From assembly GCF_036067295.1 (NCBI RefSeq), contig NZ_CP107954.1, positions 4,464,001 through 4,528,000 on the forward strand: a stretch of 64,000 bases of DNA, read 5' to 3'. The notes under the pieces are model-generated. The model did not search any database. It worked only from the letters and a program-made list of their open reading frames with translations, and was not told where the DNA came from. This document shows positions 26,083 to 33,706 of the stretch, one piece after another; position 1 is the first letter of the stretch; each line of letters starts with the position of its first letter. The translations under genes were made by a program, and so were the position numbers. Origin of the DNA: Kribbella sp. NBC_00382 (GTDB lineage Bacteria > Actinomycetota > Actinomycetes > Propionibacteriales > Kribbellaceae).

Positions 26083-26838
26083 TCAGCCGCCGGTCGCGAG
26101 CTTTTTGAGGACCGTGCCCCAGGACGGCAGGTCCGGGTTGATCTGCGGGATCGGTTTGCCGCCGACGGTGACGACCGGGCGATCACCGACCGGCTTGTCG
26201 AGCTTGATCGGCACCAGCTCGATCTGGCTGTCCGGTGGGCACGGCTTGGTGTCGTCGATCACCGCGGTGATCTTGTCGTCGGCCTCCATCACCTTCAGAT
26301 CGCTCGAGCAGTTGAAGCCGACGCCGAACACCAGCGCGACCCCGTCCGGCTTCGGCGGGTTCTGGATCCACTTCAGGTACTTGGGGTGCTTGCCCTTGAC
26401 CAGCTGGTACCCGGTGACCGGCTGCTGCGAGTCCTCGAGCACCTGGCCTTTGCCGTTGCTGAAGAACGCGCCGAAGATCTTGTTCACGCACGGGTCGGCG
26501 TCCTGCTTGGCGTCGTCGGCCGCACCCCACGCCTTGGCGGCCAGGTAGCAGCCGTTCGCCTCCCGGTTGAGCGCGACGTTGAACCCGATGAGCGCGAGCG
26601 CGCCGATCACCAAGGTGCCGGCGAGCATCCGGCGGGAATGGAGCTGTTTCGGGCTGAGCGGCGCCGGTTCCTCGGTTTCCTCGCCGCCCGGGAGCTGTTT
26701 GAACAGGCCCAGGATGCTGCTCGTCCACTGCGGATTCACCAGCGTCGGGACGGCGTACAGCAGGATCAGACCGACGCAGATGGCGATGGCGGGGAGCAGC
26801 GCCCAGTAATTTCGCACGGCAGCAAGATACGGGGACAT
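26083..26838 (-). CDS. Membrane-anchored hypothetical protein
   Basis: A 251-residue protein with two membrane helices (ALLPAIAICVGLILLYAVPTL at about 13-33 and MLAGTLVIGALALIGFNVAL at about 71-90) and a ~160-residue C-terminal domain. That domain contains four cysteines (NGCYL, DPCVN, FNCSS, KPCPP), likely two disulfides outside the membrane. I do not recognise the family. Start ATG 26838 is not supported by a clear ribosome-binding site, and GTG 26817 is an alternative. It is divergent from the IclR gene, separated by only 34 bp. Confidence 0.7.
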   Translation of the reverse strand: MSPYLAAVRNYWALLPAIAICVGLILLYAVPTLVNPQWTSSILGLFKQLPGGEETEEPAPLSPKQLHSRRMLAGTLVIGALALIGFNVALNREANGCYLAAKAWGAADDAKQDADPCVNKIFGAFFSNGKGQVLEDSQQPVTGYQLVKGKHPKYLKWIQNPPKPDGVALVFGVGFNCSSDLKVMEADDKITAVIDDTKPCPPDSQIELVPIKLDKPVGDRPVVTVGGKPIPQINPDLPSWGTVLKKLATGG

Positions 26839-26872
26839 CGGGCCGCGGGCCGAAAAAGGTTACGCTTCGCCT

Positions 26873-27517
26873 GTGCCCGCTGAGACGTCGCAGACTCTCG
26901 ATCGGGGACTCACCGTCCTCGAGTTGCTGGCGGACGCCCCGGACGGCCTGTCGATCACCGAGCTGGCCGCCTCGCTGAGCGTCTCCCGGACCGTCGTCTA
27001 CCGCCTGGTCAACACGCTCGAACTGCACCGGCTGGTCCGCCGCGACAGCGAAGGCCGCGCCAGGCTCGGGCTCGCAGTCCTGCACTACTCCCGTCGCGTG
27101 CAGCCGACGTTGCGGGACGCCGCTCTGCCGGTACTACGCTCGCTCGCCGAAGACACCGGCGCGACGGCGCACCTCACCGTTGCGGACGGGGACGAGGCGC
27201 TCGCGATCGCGGTGATCGAGCCGAGCTGGACCGATTTCCACGTCTCGTACCGGATGGGCTCCCGGCACGCCCTCGACCAGGGCGCCGCCGGCAAGGCGAT
27301 CCTCGCGGGCCGCCGCAAGCCCGATCCGGCTGGTCGCCCCTTCGTCATCACCGCCGGCGAACTCCAGGCCGGCGCCCAAGGCGTCTCGTCGCCGGTCCTC
27401 GGCGTACCAGGCGTAGAAGCCTCCATCGGCGTAGTAGTCCTGGGCAAGCTGGACCGCGACTTCGTAGGCCCCCGAGTAGCCCGGGCCGCAGTAGAAGTAG
27501 CCAAACGCCTCGCCTGA
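26873..27517 (+). CDS. IclR-family transcriptional regulator
   Basis: A 214-residue regulator. The IclR winged helix covers about residues 5-65 (TLDRGLTVLELLADAPDGLS, then SVSRTVVYRLVNTL). The ligand-binding domain includes RMGSRHALDQGAAGKAIL and the closing VVVLGKLDRDFVGP. It is shorter than the usual 250-260 residues because a loop between these parts is reduced, though the order of elements is intact. The start is GTG 26873. The effector is not evident. The repeat patch begins 20 bp after its stop, so no downstream gene is co-transcribed. Confidence 0.88.
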   Translation: MPAETSQTLDRGLTVLELLADAPDGLSITELAASLSVSRTVVYRLVNTLELHRLVRRDSEGRARLGLAVLHYSRRVQPTLRDAALPVLRSLAEDTGATAHLTVADGDEALAIAVIEPSWTDFHVSYRMGSRHALDQGAAGKAILAGRRKPDPAGRPFVITAGELQAGAQGVSSPVLGVPGVEASIGVVVLGKLDRDFVGPRVARAAVEVAKRLA

Positions 27518-27537
27518 CCCAGCCACCCCCGCGAGGG

Positions 27538-27646
27538 CTCGTGACGCTTCGAATCACCTCGGCAACAACAGATGCAGGCGGAGTCCGGCGCCCAACCACC
27601 AGCTGAGCAGGTGGCCACCAGCTCGTGACGCTTCGCGTCACCTCGC
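27538..27646. repeat. 110-bp direct repeat, unit 1
   Basis: This block runs from one family-A hairpin to the next. It is repeated at 27811-27920 with about 85-90% identity by eye; both contain ACAACAGATGCAGGCGGAGT and AACCACCAGCTGAGCAGG. It shows segmental duplication within the array. Confidence 0.8.
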
Positions 27647-27810
27647 GAGGTGGAACTGCGTGGGCGGAGCCGGAGACCCCAGCGGGGTGGTTGGCTCGGG
27701 TGGGCGACTCAGGGCTCGTGACCCTTCGCATCACCTCGCAGGGTGTTATTTGGCAGCTGTTGTCGGGGTTGGTGCTGGCGTACCAGCCCGGCGGAGGTGC
27801 TGCAGCCAGC

Positions 27811-27920
27811 CTCGTGACGCTTCGCGTCACCTCGGCGACAACAGATGCAGGCGGAGTTCGGCGCGCAACCACCAGCTGAGCAGGCGGCCGCCCAGCTCGT
27901 GACGCTTCGCGTCACCTCGC
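27811..27920. repeat. 110-bp direct repeat, unit 2
   Basis: Second copy of the block at 27538-27646, again bounded on both sides by family-A hairpins. Differences are mostly single-base substitutions, for example GTCCGGCGCCC versus GTTCGGCGCGC. Confidence 0.8.
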
Positions 27921-27969
27921 GGGTTGGAAGTGCGCGGGCTGGAGATGGGGCGGACGCGGCAAGGGTGGT

Positions 27970-28069
27970 GTCCCGCTCGACAGGAGGTAGTTGGTTGTGG
28001 GAGGGGTGCCGGCCGCTGGTTGAGCGTGCGGAGAATGCAGGTCGGCGACTACCTCCTGTCGAGCGGGAC
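27970..28069. repeat. B element copy 1: 100 bp with 22-bp perfect terminal inverted repeats
   Basis: Positions 27970-27991 are the exact reverse complement of 28048-28069. The arms contain GACAGGAGGTAGT and its complement, and the 56-bp interior is G-rich. The copy at 28173-28272 has the same length. It sits between two family-A hairpins whose spacing is larger by about its own length, as if it had inserted there. Confidence 0.85.
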
Positions 28070-28172
28070 GCAGTGCGGCCCGGGAGCTGCAGCAGTTGAC
28101 GGCTCGTGACGCTTCGCGTCACCTCGCGGGAGGGGGCTGCGGGGCGGGAGGCGCTGTGGGGCGGGGCGATGT

Positions 28173-28272
28173 GTGCCGGTCGACAGGAGGTGGTTGGTGC
28201 GGGGCGGGTGGCGGGGCGTCGACTGAGCGTAGGGAGAGGGCGAGTTGGTGCCTACCTCCTGTCGGCCGGGAC
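28173..28272. repeat. B element copy 2: 100 bp, imperfect inverted repeat
   Basis: It shares with copy 1 the arm core CGACAGGAGGT, the complementary ACCTCCTGTCG, an internal TGAGCGT..GGAGA block and exactly the same total length. Its arms differ from each other at several positions (for example GCCGGTCGAC versus GTCGGCCGGG). Confidence 0.8.
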
Positions 28273-28366
28273 ACGTCTGGGGTTTAGGTGGCCGGCCGGC
28301 CGGCTGGGGTGCGGTGGGTGGCGTCGGCTTGGTGGTTGGGCTGCCGGCTGGCTGCGAGGGGGTTGG

Positions 28367-28840
28367 TCAGGGGCGGGTGGCTGCGTGGAGTAGGGGGAGG
28401 ACTCGGTGGGGGACTTGTTCGGCCAGCGCGATCACTGTCGACGCGCGCTGGATGCCGCGGACGATGACGACCTGGTCGATTACTCGTTGGAGGTCGGCGT
28501 TGGAGCGGGCGACTATTCGGCACCAGAGGTCTTCGGCGCCGGTGATTGTGTAGACCTCTAGGACTTCGGGGATGGCGGCTAGGGCTGCGGCGACTGTGGT
28601 GTGGCCGGAGCCTTGTTCTATTTGGAGGGTGGCGAAGGCGGTTACCGGATAGCCGATTTCTGTGGTGTCTACGTCTGGGCCCCAGCCTCGGACTACGCCG
28701 TCGCGGGAGAGGCGGTCCAGGCGGGCTTGGACTGTGCCTCGGGCTACGCCTAGGCGGCGGGAGGCTTCCAGGACGCCTACTCGGGGTTCGGCGGCGAACA
28801 GGTCGAGGATGCGGGCGTCCAGTGCGTCCACTCCAGCCAT
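28367..28840 (-). CDS. Lrp/AsnC-family transcriptional regulator
   Basis: A 157-residue regulator. The helix-turn-helix is at about residues 4-48 (DALDARILDLFAAEP, then EASRRLGVARGTVQARLDRL). The RAM ligand-binding domain follows (AFATLQIEQG, TITGAEDLWCRIVARSNADL). ATG 28840 has AGGAGGACC just before it; a longer frame from 29149 runs into the divergent gene. It is divergent from hpd, and two related 15-bp sites at 28857-28871 and 28899-28913 lie between them. It most likely senses an aromatic amino acid or a related keto acid and controls tyrosine degradation. Its 3' side faces the repeat patch. Confidence 0.9.
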   Translation of the reverse strand: MAGVDALDARILDLFAAEPRVGVLEASRRLGVARGTVQARLDRLSRDGVVRGWGPDVDTTEIGYPVTAFATLQIEQGSGHTTVAAALAAIPEVLEVYTITGAEDLWCRIVARSNADLQRVIDQVVIVRGIQRASTVIALAEQVPHRVLPLLHAATRP

Positions 28841-28856
28841 GCGGGTCCTCCTAGTG

Positions 28857-28913
28857 TGGTCAGGGTGACCAAATAGTCCAATAGAAGGCTGAGAATACTG
28901 GTCAGAGTGCTCA
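28857..28913. promoter_or_regulatory. Paired Lrp/AsnC binding sites upstream of hpd
   Basis: TGGTCA-GGG-TGACCA (28857-28871) is a perfect 6-bp inverted repeat. A second copy, TGGTCAGAGTGCTCA (28899-28913), matches it at 12 of 15 positions. Their centres are 42 bp apart, four helical turns, as expected for a multimeric Lrp-type regulator. Confidence 0.6.
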
Positions 28914-28994
28914 GTGAAAAACGGTTCTGTTGCGCAACCTGTCCTGATCCGGCGAAGCTCACCGGGCCAGCCGACACCGACCGGGAGGACCCCG

Positions 28995-30197
28995 ATGACC
29001 AGCACCGACCTCACCCCCGCAGAGCTCGACGCCGATCTCGACCTCGACCAGTTGAAGCAGCTCGTCGGCCTGGTGCCGTACGACGAGAGCACCGACCCGT
29101 TCCCCGTCACGGCGATGGATGCCGTGGTGTTCGTGGTCGGCAACGCCACCCAGACCGCGAAGTACTACCAGCTCGCCTTCGGGATGGACCTGGTCGCGTA
29201 CTCCGGGCCGGAGAACGGCAACAAGGACCACAAGGCGTTCGTACTCAAGGCAGGCTCGGCGCGTTTCGTCATCACCGGCGGCGTCACCCCGGCCAGCCCG
29301 CTGAACGACCACCACCGCAAGCACGGCGACGGCGTCGCGGACATCTCGCTCGAGGTGCCGGACGTCGACAAGTGCATCAAGCACGCCCGCGCCCAGGGTG
29401 CGACCGTGCTCGAGGAGCCGCACGACGTCACCGATGAGCACGGCACCGTCCGCCGGGCCGCCATCGCGGCGTACGGCGACACCCGGCACTCGCTGATCGA
29501 CCGGAGCAAGTACGACGGCCCGTACCTGCCGGGCTTCGTCGAGGCGAAGACCAGTGTGGTCCGGCCGGAAGGACACCCGAAGCGGCTGTTCCAGGCGGTC
29601 GACCACGTCGTCGGCAACGTCGAGCTCGGGCTGATGGACGACTGGGTCACCTTCTACAACAAGGTGATGGGCTTCGTGAACATGGCGGAGTTCATCGGCG
29701 ACGACATCGCCACCGACTACTCCGCGCTGATGAGCAAGGTGGTGGCCAACGGCAACCACCGGGTCAAGTTCCCGCTGAACGAGCCGGCCATCGCGAAGAA
29801 GAAGTCGCAGATCGACGAGTTCCTGGAGTTCTACGACGGCGCCGGCGCCCAGCACATCGCGCTGGCCACCAACGACATTCTGCGCACGGTCGACATCATG
29901 CGCGCCAACGGTGTCGAGTTCCTGAACACGCCGGACTCGTACTACGAGGACCCGGAGTTGCGGGAGCGGATCGGCAACGTCCGGGCGCCGATCGAGGAGC
30001 TGCAGAAGCGCAAGATCCTGGTCGACCGGGACGAGGACGGCTACCTGCTGCAGATCTTCACCAAGCCGATCGGCGACCGTCCGACGGTGTTCTACGAGTT
30101 GATCGAGCGCCACGGCTCCCTGGGATTCGGCAAGGGCAACTTCAAGGCGCTGTTCGAGGCGATCGAGCGCGAGCAGGAGCGCCGCGGCAATCTTTGA
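28995..30197 (+). CDS. hpd: 4-hydroxyphenylpyruvate dioxygenase
   Basis: Converts 4-hydroxyphenylpyruvate to homogentisate in tyrosine catabolism, using Fe(II) and O2. The 400 residues hold two vicinal-oxygen-chelate halves. The iron ligands are visible as His204 (VDHVVGNV), His287 (QHIALATND) and Glu368 (FYELIERHG). The C-terminal GFGKGNFKALFEAIE is the family's closing signature. ATG 28995 follows GGGAGGA; the frame open from 28914 crosses the regulator sites. The divergent AsnC protein probably regulates it. The next two pathway genes, hmgA and fahA, are about 14 kb away in this window. Confidence 0.96.
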   Translation: MTSTDLTPAELDADLDLDQLKQLVGLVPYDESTDPFPVTAMDAVVFVVGNATQTAKYYQLAFGMDLVAYSGPENGNKDHKAFVLKAGSARFVITGGVTPASPLNDHHRKHGDGVADISLEVPDVDKCIKHARAQGATVLEEPHDVTDEHGTVRRAAIAAYGDTRHSLIDRSKYDGPYLPGFVEAKTSVVRPEGHPKRLFQAVDHVVGNVELGLMDDWVTFYNKVMGFVNMAEFIGDDIATDYSALMSKVVANGNHRVKFPLNEPAIAKKKSQIDEFLEFYDGAGAQHIALATNDILRTVDIMRANGVEFLNTPDSYYEDPELRERIGNVRAPIEELQKRKILVDRDEDGYLLQIFTKPIGDRPTVFYELIERHGSLGFGKGNFKALFEAIEREQERRGNL

Positions 30198-30214
30198 TCG
30201 CGGTTTGATCTACC

Positions 30215-30259
30215 CACCGTGACACGCCCGCGACACACCGTTGCAGGCGTGTCACGGTG
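30215..30259 (+). terminator. Terminator after hpd
   Basis: A perfect 14-bp stem (CACCGTGACACGCC at 30215-30228 with 30246-30259) encloses a 17-base loop, 17 bp past the hpd stop. There is no T-tract, as is common in actinobacteria. Confidence 0.75.
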
Positions 30260-30351
30260 TCCGATTACCGGATTGACTGTCAGGTCAGGGGAGGTTCGAC
30301 TACTCTGCCCATGAGTGCACGTCGGGGCGTGCGCTCAGGAAGGGTTTTCCG

Positions 30352-30822
30352 ATGAAGACACTGGGCATTCTGCTCAGCACCGCGGGACTGGCCGGAGCGG
30401 GCATGTTCGCCCTGGCCACATCAGCTCAGGCGGCACCTGCCGCGAGTTGCTCGGGTGCCACATCCATCAAGTCAGCGCCGGTCCTGCGGGACGGGCGGCC
30501 ACCCAAGTTCGGCACGGTCCGGCTGGTCCGGGACAGCTGTTCGCAGTACTGGGCCGAGATCACCATGAATCCGCGGCTGACCAACAACCAGAAGGCCAAC
30601 GCCTACCTGGTTCAGTACGGCGGCAACAACGCCGGCCAGACGCTCTCGTGTGACAGCAGTGGCGGCAACGGCGCCGTGACGGCCGGGCAGCGCACCTGCC
30701 GGACGCCGAAGGTGAAGTCCACCAACGGATCCGTCACGTTCGTCGCGGTCGCCCGCGAGTTCCACAACTACGGCAGCGGCTATACCGAGGTCTCGGAGAA
30801 CGCCACCGGCCGGGCACGCTGA
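30352..30822 (+). CDS. Small secreted hypothetical protein
   Basis: A 156-residue protein with a clear signal peptide (MKTLGILLSTAGLAGAGMFALATSAQA cut after the last Ala). The mature ~129 residues contain four cysteines (ASCSGA, DSCSQYW, LSCDSS, RTCRTP), which would give two disulfides. The SCSQYWAEITMNPRL stretch recalls small secreted actinobacterial proteins of the DUF2690 type, but the match is weak. No enzyme motif is seen. GGAAGG lies 8 bp before the ATG. It stands alone after the hpd terminator. Confidence 0.75.
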   Translation: MKTLGILLSTAGLAGAGMFALATSAQAAPAASCSGATSIKSAPVLRDGRPPKFGTVRLVRDSCSQYWAEITMNPRLTNNQKANAYLVQYGGNNAGQTLSCDSSGGNGAVTAGQRTCRTPKVKSTNGSVTFVAVAREFHNYGSGYTEVSENATGRAR

Positions 30823-30856
30823 ACACCTGCCAGTAGGCAGAAAACCGCCTAGGCTC

Positions 30857-32236
30857 GTGGATATGAACGATCTAGTCGAGCGCCTTCGGCAAGTACTGCC
30901 GCCGGAGGCGCTGGTGACCGACCAGGACCGGATCCAGAGCTACCGGTACGACCGGGCGATGTTCTGCCCGGCCGGCGAGCCGATCGCGGTGGTGCTCGCG
31001 CGCGAGACGGCCCACGTCGTGGCCGCGGTGAAGATCGCGGCGGACGCGGGCGTTCCCGTCGTGCCCCAAGGTGCCCGGTCCGGGCTCTCCGGCGCGGCCA
31101 ACGCGATCGAGGGCTGTCTGGTCATCTCGCTCGAGAAGATGGACCAGATCCTCGAGATCGAGACCGTCGACCGGTACGTCGTGACGCAGCCGGGCGTGTT
31201 CAACGCCGTACTGTCCCGCGCGGTCGCCGAGCAGGGCATGTTCTACCCGCCCGACCCGTCGAGCTGGGAGTTCTGCTCGATCGGCGGCAACCTGTCGACC
31301 AACTCGGGCGGGCTGTGCTGCGTCAAGTACGGCGTCACGACCGACTATGTGCTCGGCCTCGAGGTCGTACTGGCCGACGGCCAGGTCCTGCGCACCGGCC
31401 GGCGCACGGTCAAGGGTGTCGCGGGCTACGACCTGACCAAGCTGATCGTCGGCAGCGAGGGCACCCTCGGGATCATCACCGAGGCCACGCTCGCGCTCCG
31501 TCCGGAGGCGGCCCGCCCGCGCACGATGGCCGCGCTGTTCGACTCGGGAGTCGCGGCCGGCGAGGCGATCGTCGAGATCATCCGCAGCGGGGTATCCCTG
31601 TCGCTGCTGGAGATCATGGACCGGACCACCATCATGGCGGTCAACAGCTACAAGCGGATGGACCTGCCGACCGAGGCCGCGGCGATGCTGATCGCCCAGT
31701 CGGACGCAGGTGGCGAGGCCGGTGCCGCCGATGTGGCGACGGTGGCCAAGCTCTGCCGTCAGTACGGCGCGATCGAGTGCATCGAGGCGGACGACCCGGC
31801 CGAGGGTGAACTCCTGTTGGAGGCCCGGCGGGCGGCGCTGGTGGCGCTGGAGCAGCTCGGTACGACGATGATCGACGACGTCTGCGTACCGCGCTCGCGG
31901 CTAGCCGACTTCATCGGCGCGGTTGAGCAGATCTCCCGCGACCTGGACATCACCATCGGCGTACTGGGGCACGCCGGCGACGGCAACATGCATCCGACCG
32001 TGGTGTTCGACGCGGAGGACCCGGACCAGGCTGCCCGGGCCCAGGCGGCCTTCGACAAGGTGATGGAGATCGGTCTGGAGCTCGGCGGCACGATCACCGG
32101 CGAGCACGGGATCGGGATGCTCAAGCGTGACTGGCTGGTCCAGGAGATCGGCCCGGTGGCGGTGTCGGTGCACCGCGCGATCAAGGCCGCGCTGGACCCG
32201 AAAAACCTCTTGAATCCGGGCAAGGTCGTTTCGTGA
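30857..32236 (+). CDS. FAD-linked oxidase (GlcD/lactate dehydrogenase-like)
   Basis: A 459-residue flavoprotein that oxidises a 2-hydroxy acid such as glycolate or D-lactate. The FAD-binding PCMH domain spans about residues 35-215, with VPQGARSGLSGAAN, YPPDPSS, IGGNLSTNSGG, and VKGVAGYDLTKLIVGSEGTLG. The C-terminal cap has GHAGDGNMHPTVVFD and ITGEHGIGMLKRDWL, the family's catalytic-region signatures. GTG 30857 and ATG 30863 are both possible starts. It has no linked GlcE/GlcF or ferredoxin gene, so it may act as a single-subunit dehydrogenase. The electron acceptor is unknown. Confidence 0.93.
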   Translation: MDMNDLVERLRQVLPPEALVTDQDRIQSYRYDRAMFCPAGEPIAVVLARETAHVVAAVKIAADAGVPVVPQGARSGLSGAANAIEGCLVISLEKMDQILEIETVDRYVVTQPGVFNAVLSRAVAEQGMFYPPDPSSWEFCSIGGNLSTNSGGLCCVKYGVTTDYVLGLEVVLADGQVLRTGRRTVKGVAGYDLTKLIVGSEGTLGIITEATLALRPEAARPRTMAALFDSGVAAGEAIVEIIRSGVSLSLLEIMDRTTIMAVNSYKRMDLPTEAAAMLIAQSDAGGEAGAADVATVAKLCRQYGAIECIEADDPAEGELLLEARRAALVALEQLGTTMIDDVCVPRSRLADFIGAVEQISRDLDITIGVLGHAGDGNMHPTVVFDAEDPDQAARAQAAFDKVMEIGLELGGTITGEHGIGMLKRDWLVQEIGPVAVSVHRAIKAALDPKNLLNPGKVVS

Positions 32237-32386
32237 GGGTTCTTTCATCTTCTGTGACTGAACCGCAACGCAACTGCCGGGGCCATTGGACGTTCATGGC
32301 CGTCGAATGTGACGTGCCGGCCGCACTATGGAAGGCAGTTGTCTGAAACCGGGGGGAGCGCTGTGAGGCGAGGCAGGAGGTCACCG

Positions 32387-33001
32387 ATGCGAGCACGGCA
32401 CGTGCTGCCCGCCGCGTTGGCGCTGGCCGTTCTCGTCGTCGGCTCCGGCTGTGGGAACGGCTCCGGCCTGCGGGTCGAGGGCGCCGATCCGGATGCCAGC
32501 TCGGCGACGCCTGTGATGACACCGAAGGGCTTCGGGCCGTCCCAGTCACCGGCCCGCAAGACGCCGTCGGCCGTCCCGGAGTCGACGATGACGCTGCCGG
32601 AGGTCCGGGACAGCCTGCAGGCCGACAAAGGCCTCGATCCGTACATGAAGAAGATCGTCGGCTCGTGCTCAGCCGTCGCACTCTGCCTGACCCGGGGCCT
32701 CTCCGTCGACGTGATGAAGACCGGCACGCCGCAGCTCGTGGTGCTGATTCACACCAACGACAACTTCGTCTTCGGGGCCGTTCTGATGGCCGACTCGCCG
32801 AAGGGACCGCGCCGGGTTTGGAGTTTGAAGGCCGATCAGTTGAAGATCAGTCCCAGCCCGCAGGGTGACCTGGTGGTCGAATCGCAGGTATTCACCTTGG
32901 ACGACTTGTCCTGTTGTCCCTCCGGACGCTTGGTCGAGGTCTACCGTTGGGCCGGCGGGAAGATGACCAAGGTGAGCTCGAAGAACCAAAAGGGAGACTG
33001 A
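32387..33001 (+). CDS. Putative lipoprotein, CseA-like, first gene of a two-component operon
   Basis: A 204-residue exported protein. The N-terminus MRARHVLPAALALAVLVVGSGC ends in a cysteine resembling a lipobox, although the -3 Gly is atypical. The mature part includes a Thr/Pro/Ser linker and a domain with ALCLTRG, VVLIHTNDNFVFGAVLMADS, and two adjacent Cys in DDLSCCPSG. AGGAGG stands 8 bp before ATG 32387; GTG 32363 is an alternative. The gene ends 6 bp before the response-regulator gene. In Streptomyces, CseA is a lipoprotein encoded just before cseB-cseC and dampens signalling. The same layout here suggests a similar role. Confidence 0.75.
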   Translation: MRARHVLPAALALAVLVVGSGCGNGSGLRVEGADPDASSATPVMTPKGFGPSQSPARKTPSAVPESTMTLPEVRDSLQADKGLDPYMKKIVGSCSAVALCLTRGLSVDVMKTGTPQLVVLIHTNDNFVFGAVLMADSPKGPRRVWSLKADQLKISPSPQGDLVVESQVFTLDDLSCCPSGRLVEVYRWAGGKMTKVSSKNQKGD

Positions 33002-33007
33002 ACTTCA

Positions 33008-33706
33008 GTGGTACCGGAAGAACCGGCGGCGCGCATCCTCATGGTCGAGGACGACGCGGTGATCCGTGAGGCGACCCAGTTGACCCTTGAACGCCATGGG
33101 TACGACGTCACCACGGCCGAGGACGGCCTCGAGGCGATCGAGAGTTTCGAGAAGATCCATCCGGACGCGGTGATGCTGGACATCATGCTGCCGGGCCTGG
33201 ACGGCATCTCCGTGTGCCGCCGGATCCGGGAGACCAGCACGGTCCCGATCGTGATGGTGTCGGCCCGCGGTGACGCGCTGGACGTGGTCCTCGGGCTGGA
33301 GGCCGGCGCGGACGACTACGTCACCAAGCCGTTCGACACCCAGGTCCTGGTGGCCCGGCTGCGCGCGGTGATGCGGCGGGCGGTGGCCGATCCTGAGCGG
33401 CCGACCCCGGCGACAGGCTCGACCGTGGAGTCGTTCGGCGACCTGGAGCTGGACCGCGAGGCGCTGGAGGTGCGCCGGGCCGGTACGACGGTCCAGCTCA
33501 CCCCGACCGAGCTGAAGCTGCTGATCGAGTTCGCGAACAACCCCGGCGTCGTGCTGAGCAGGTCCACCCTGCTGCAACGCGTCTGGGACTACGAGTGGGG
33601 CGGCGACGGCCGCCTGGTCGACGTCCACCTGCAAAGGCTCCGGACCAAGATCGGCGCGGACCGCATCGAGACCGTGCGCGGATTCGGGTACAAGCTGCGC
33701 GCCTGA
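33008..33706 (+). CDS. OmpR/PhoB-family response regulator (CseB-like)
   Basis: A 232-residue DNA-binding regulator. The receiver domain (residues 9-122) has the acidic pair in VEDD, the phosphoacceptor Asp in VMLDIMLPG near residue 58, and the conserved Lys in YVTKPFD. The winged-helix output domain (about 142-232) contains LTPTELKLLIEFANNPG and VDVHLQRLRTKIG, then RGFGYKL. The start is GTG 33008. Its stop overlaps the kinase ATG (TGATG), ensuring coupled translation. It should bind promoters in response to envelope or other signals from the kinase. Confidence 0.94.
   Translation: MVPEEPAARILMVEDDAVIREATQLTLERHGYDVTTAEDGLEAIESFEKIHPDAVMLDIMLPGLDGISVCRRIRETSTVPIVMVSARGDALDVVLGLEAGADDYVTKPFDTQVLVARLRAVMRRAVADPERPTPATGSTVESFGDLELDREALEVRRAGTTVQLTPTELKLLIEFANNPGVVLSRSTLLQRVWDYEWGGDGRLVDVHLQRLRTKIGADRIETVRGFGYKLRA

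Larger units (their letters stand above)
27538..28127. repeat. Family-A hairpin array, six copies
   Basis: A ~25-bp unit centred on GTGACG-CTTCG-CGTCAC occurs at 27538, 27622, 27715, 27811, 27896 and 28103. Successive starts are 84, 93, 96, 85 and 207 bp apart. The copies at 27622, 27811, 27896 and 28103 share an identical core; the 27538 and 27715 copies have stem changes. All are in the same orientation, with flanking CTC and CTCG preserved. A seventh copy is at 24716. Confidence 0.85.
27518..28366. other. Gene-free region packed with hairpin repeats
   Basis: This 849-bp gap between the IclR and AsnC genes has no believable coding sequence. It contains six family-A hairpins at 27538, 27622, 27715, 27811, 27896 and 28103, a duplicated ~110-bp block (27538-27646 and 27811-27920), and two 100-bp B elements. 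The tail from 28273 to 28366 is G/T-rich (many GGCTGG/GGTTGG runs) without a recognisable feature. Frames that stay open here translate the repeats as short peptides and show no ribosome-binding sites. Confidence 0.75.

Noticed and set aside
27348..28122. Reading frames through the repeat patch that translate family A as E-V-T-R-S-V-T-S or L-V-T-L-R-V-T-S
   Set aside because: They arise because several spacings are multiples of three. The frames lack ribosome-binding sites, run antisense into the IclR gene, and one spacing (85 bp) breaks the frame.
27538..28127. CRISPR array
   Set aside because: Units are palindromic and in one orientation, but the spacers are 60-180 bp, two of them are near-duplicates of each other, and no cas gene is present.
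28841..29149. Longer start for the AsnC gene
   Set aside because: It would cross the promoter region and the hpd start; AGGAGG stands directly before ATG 28840.
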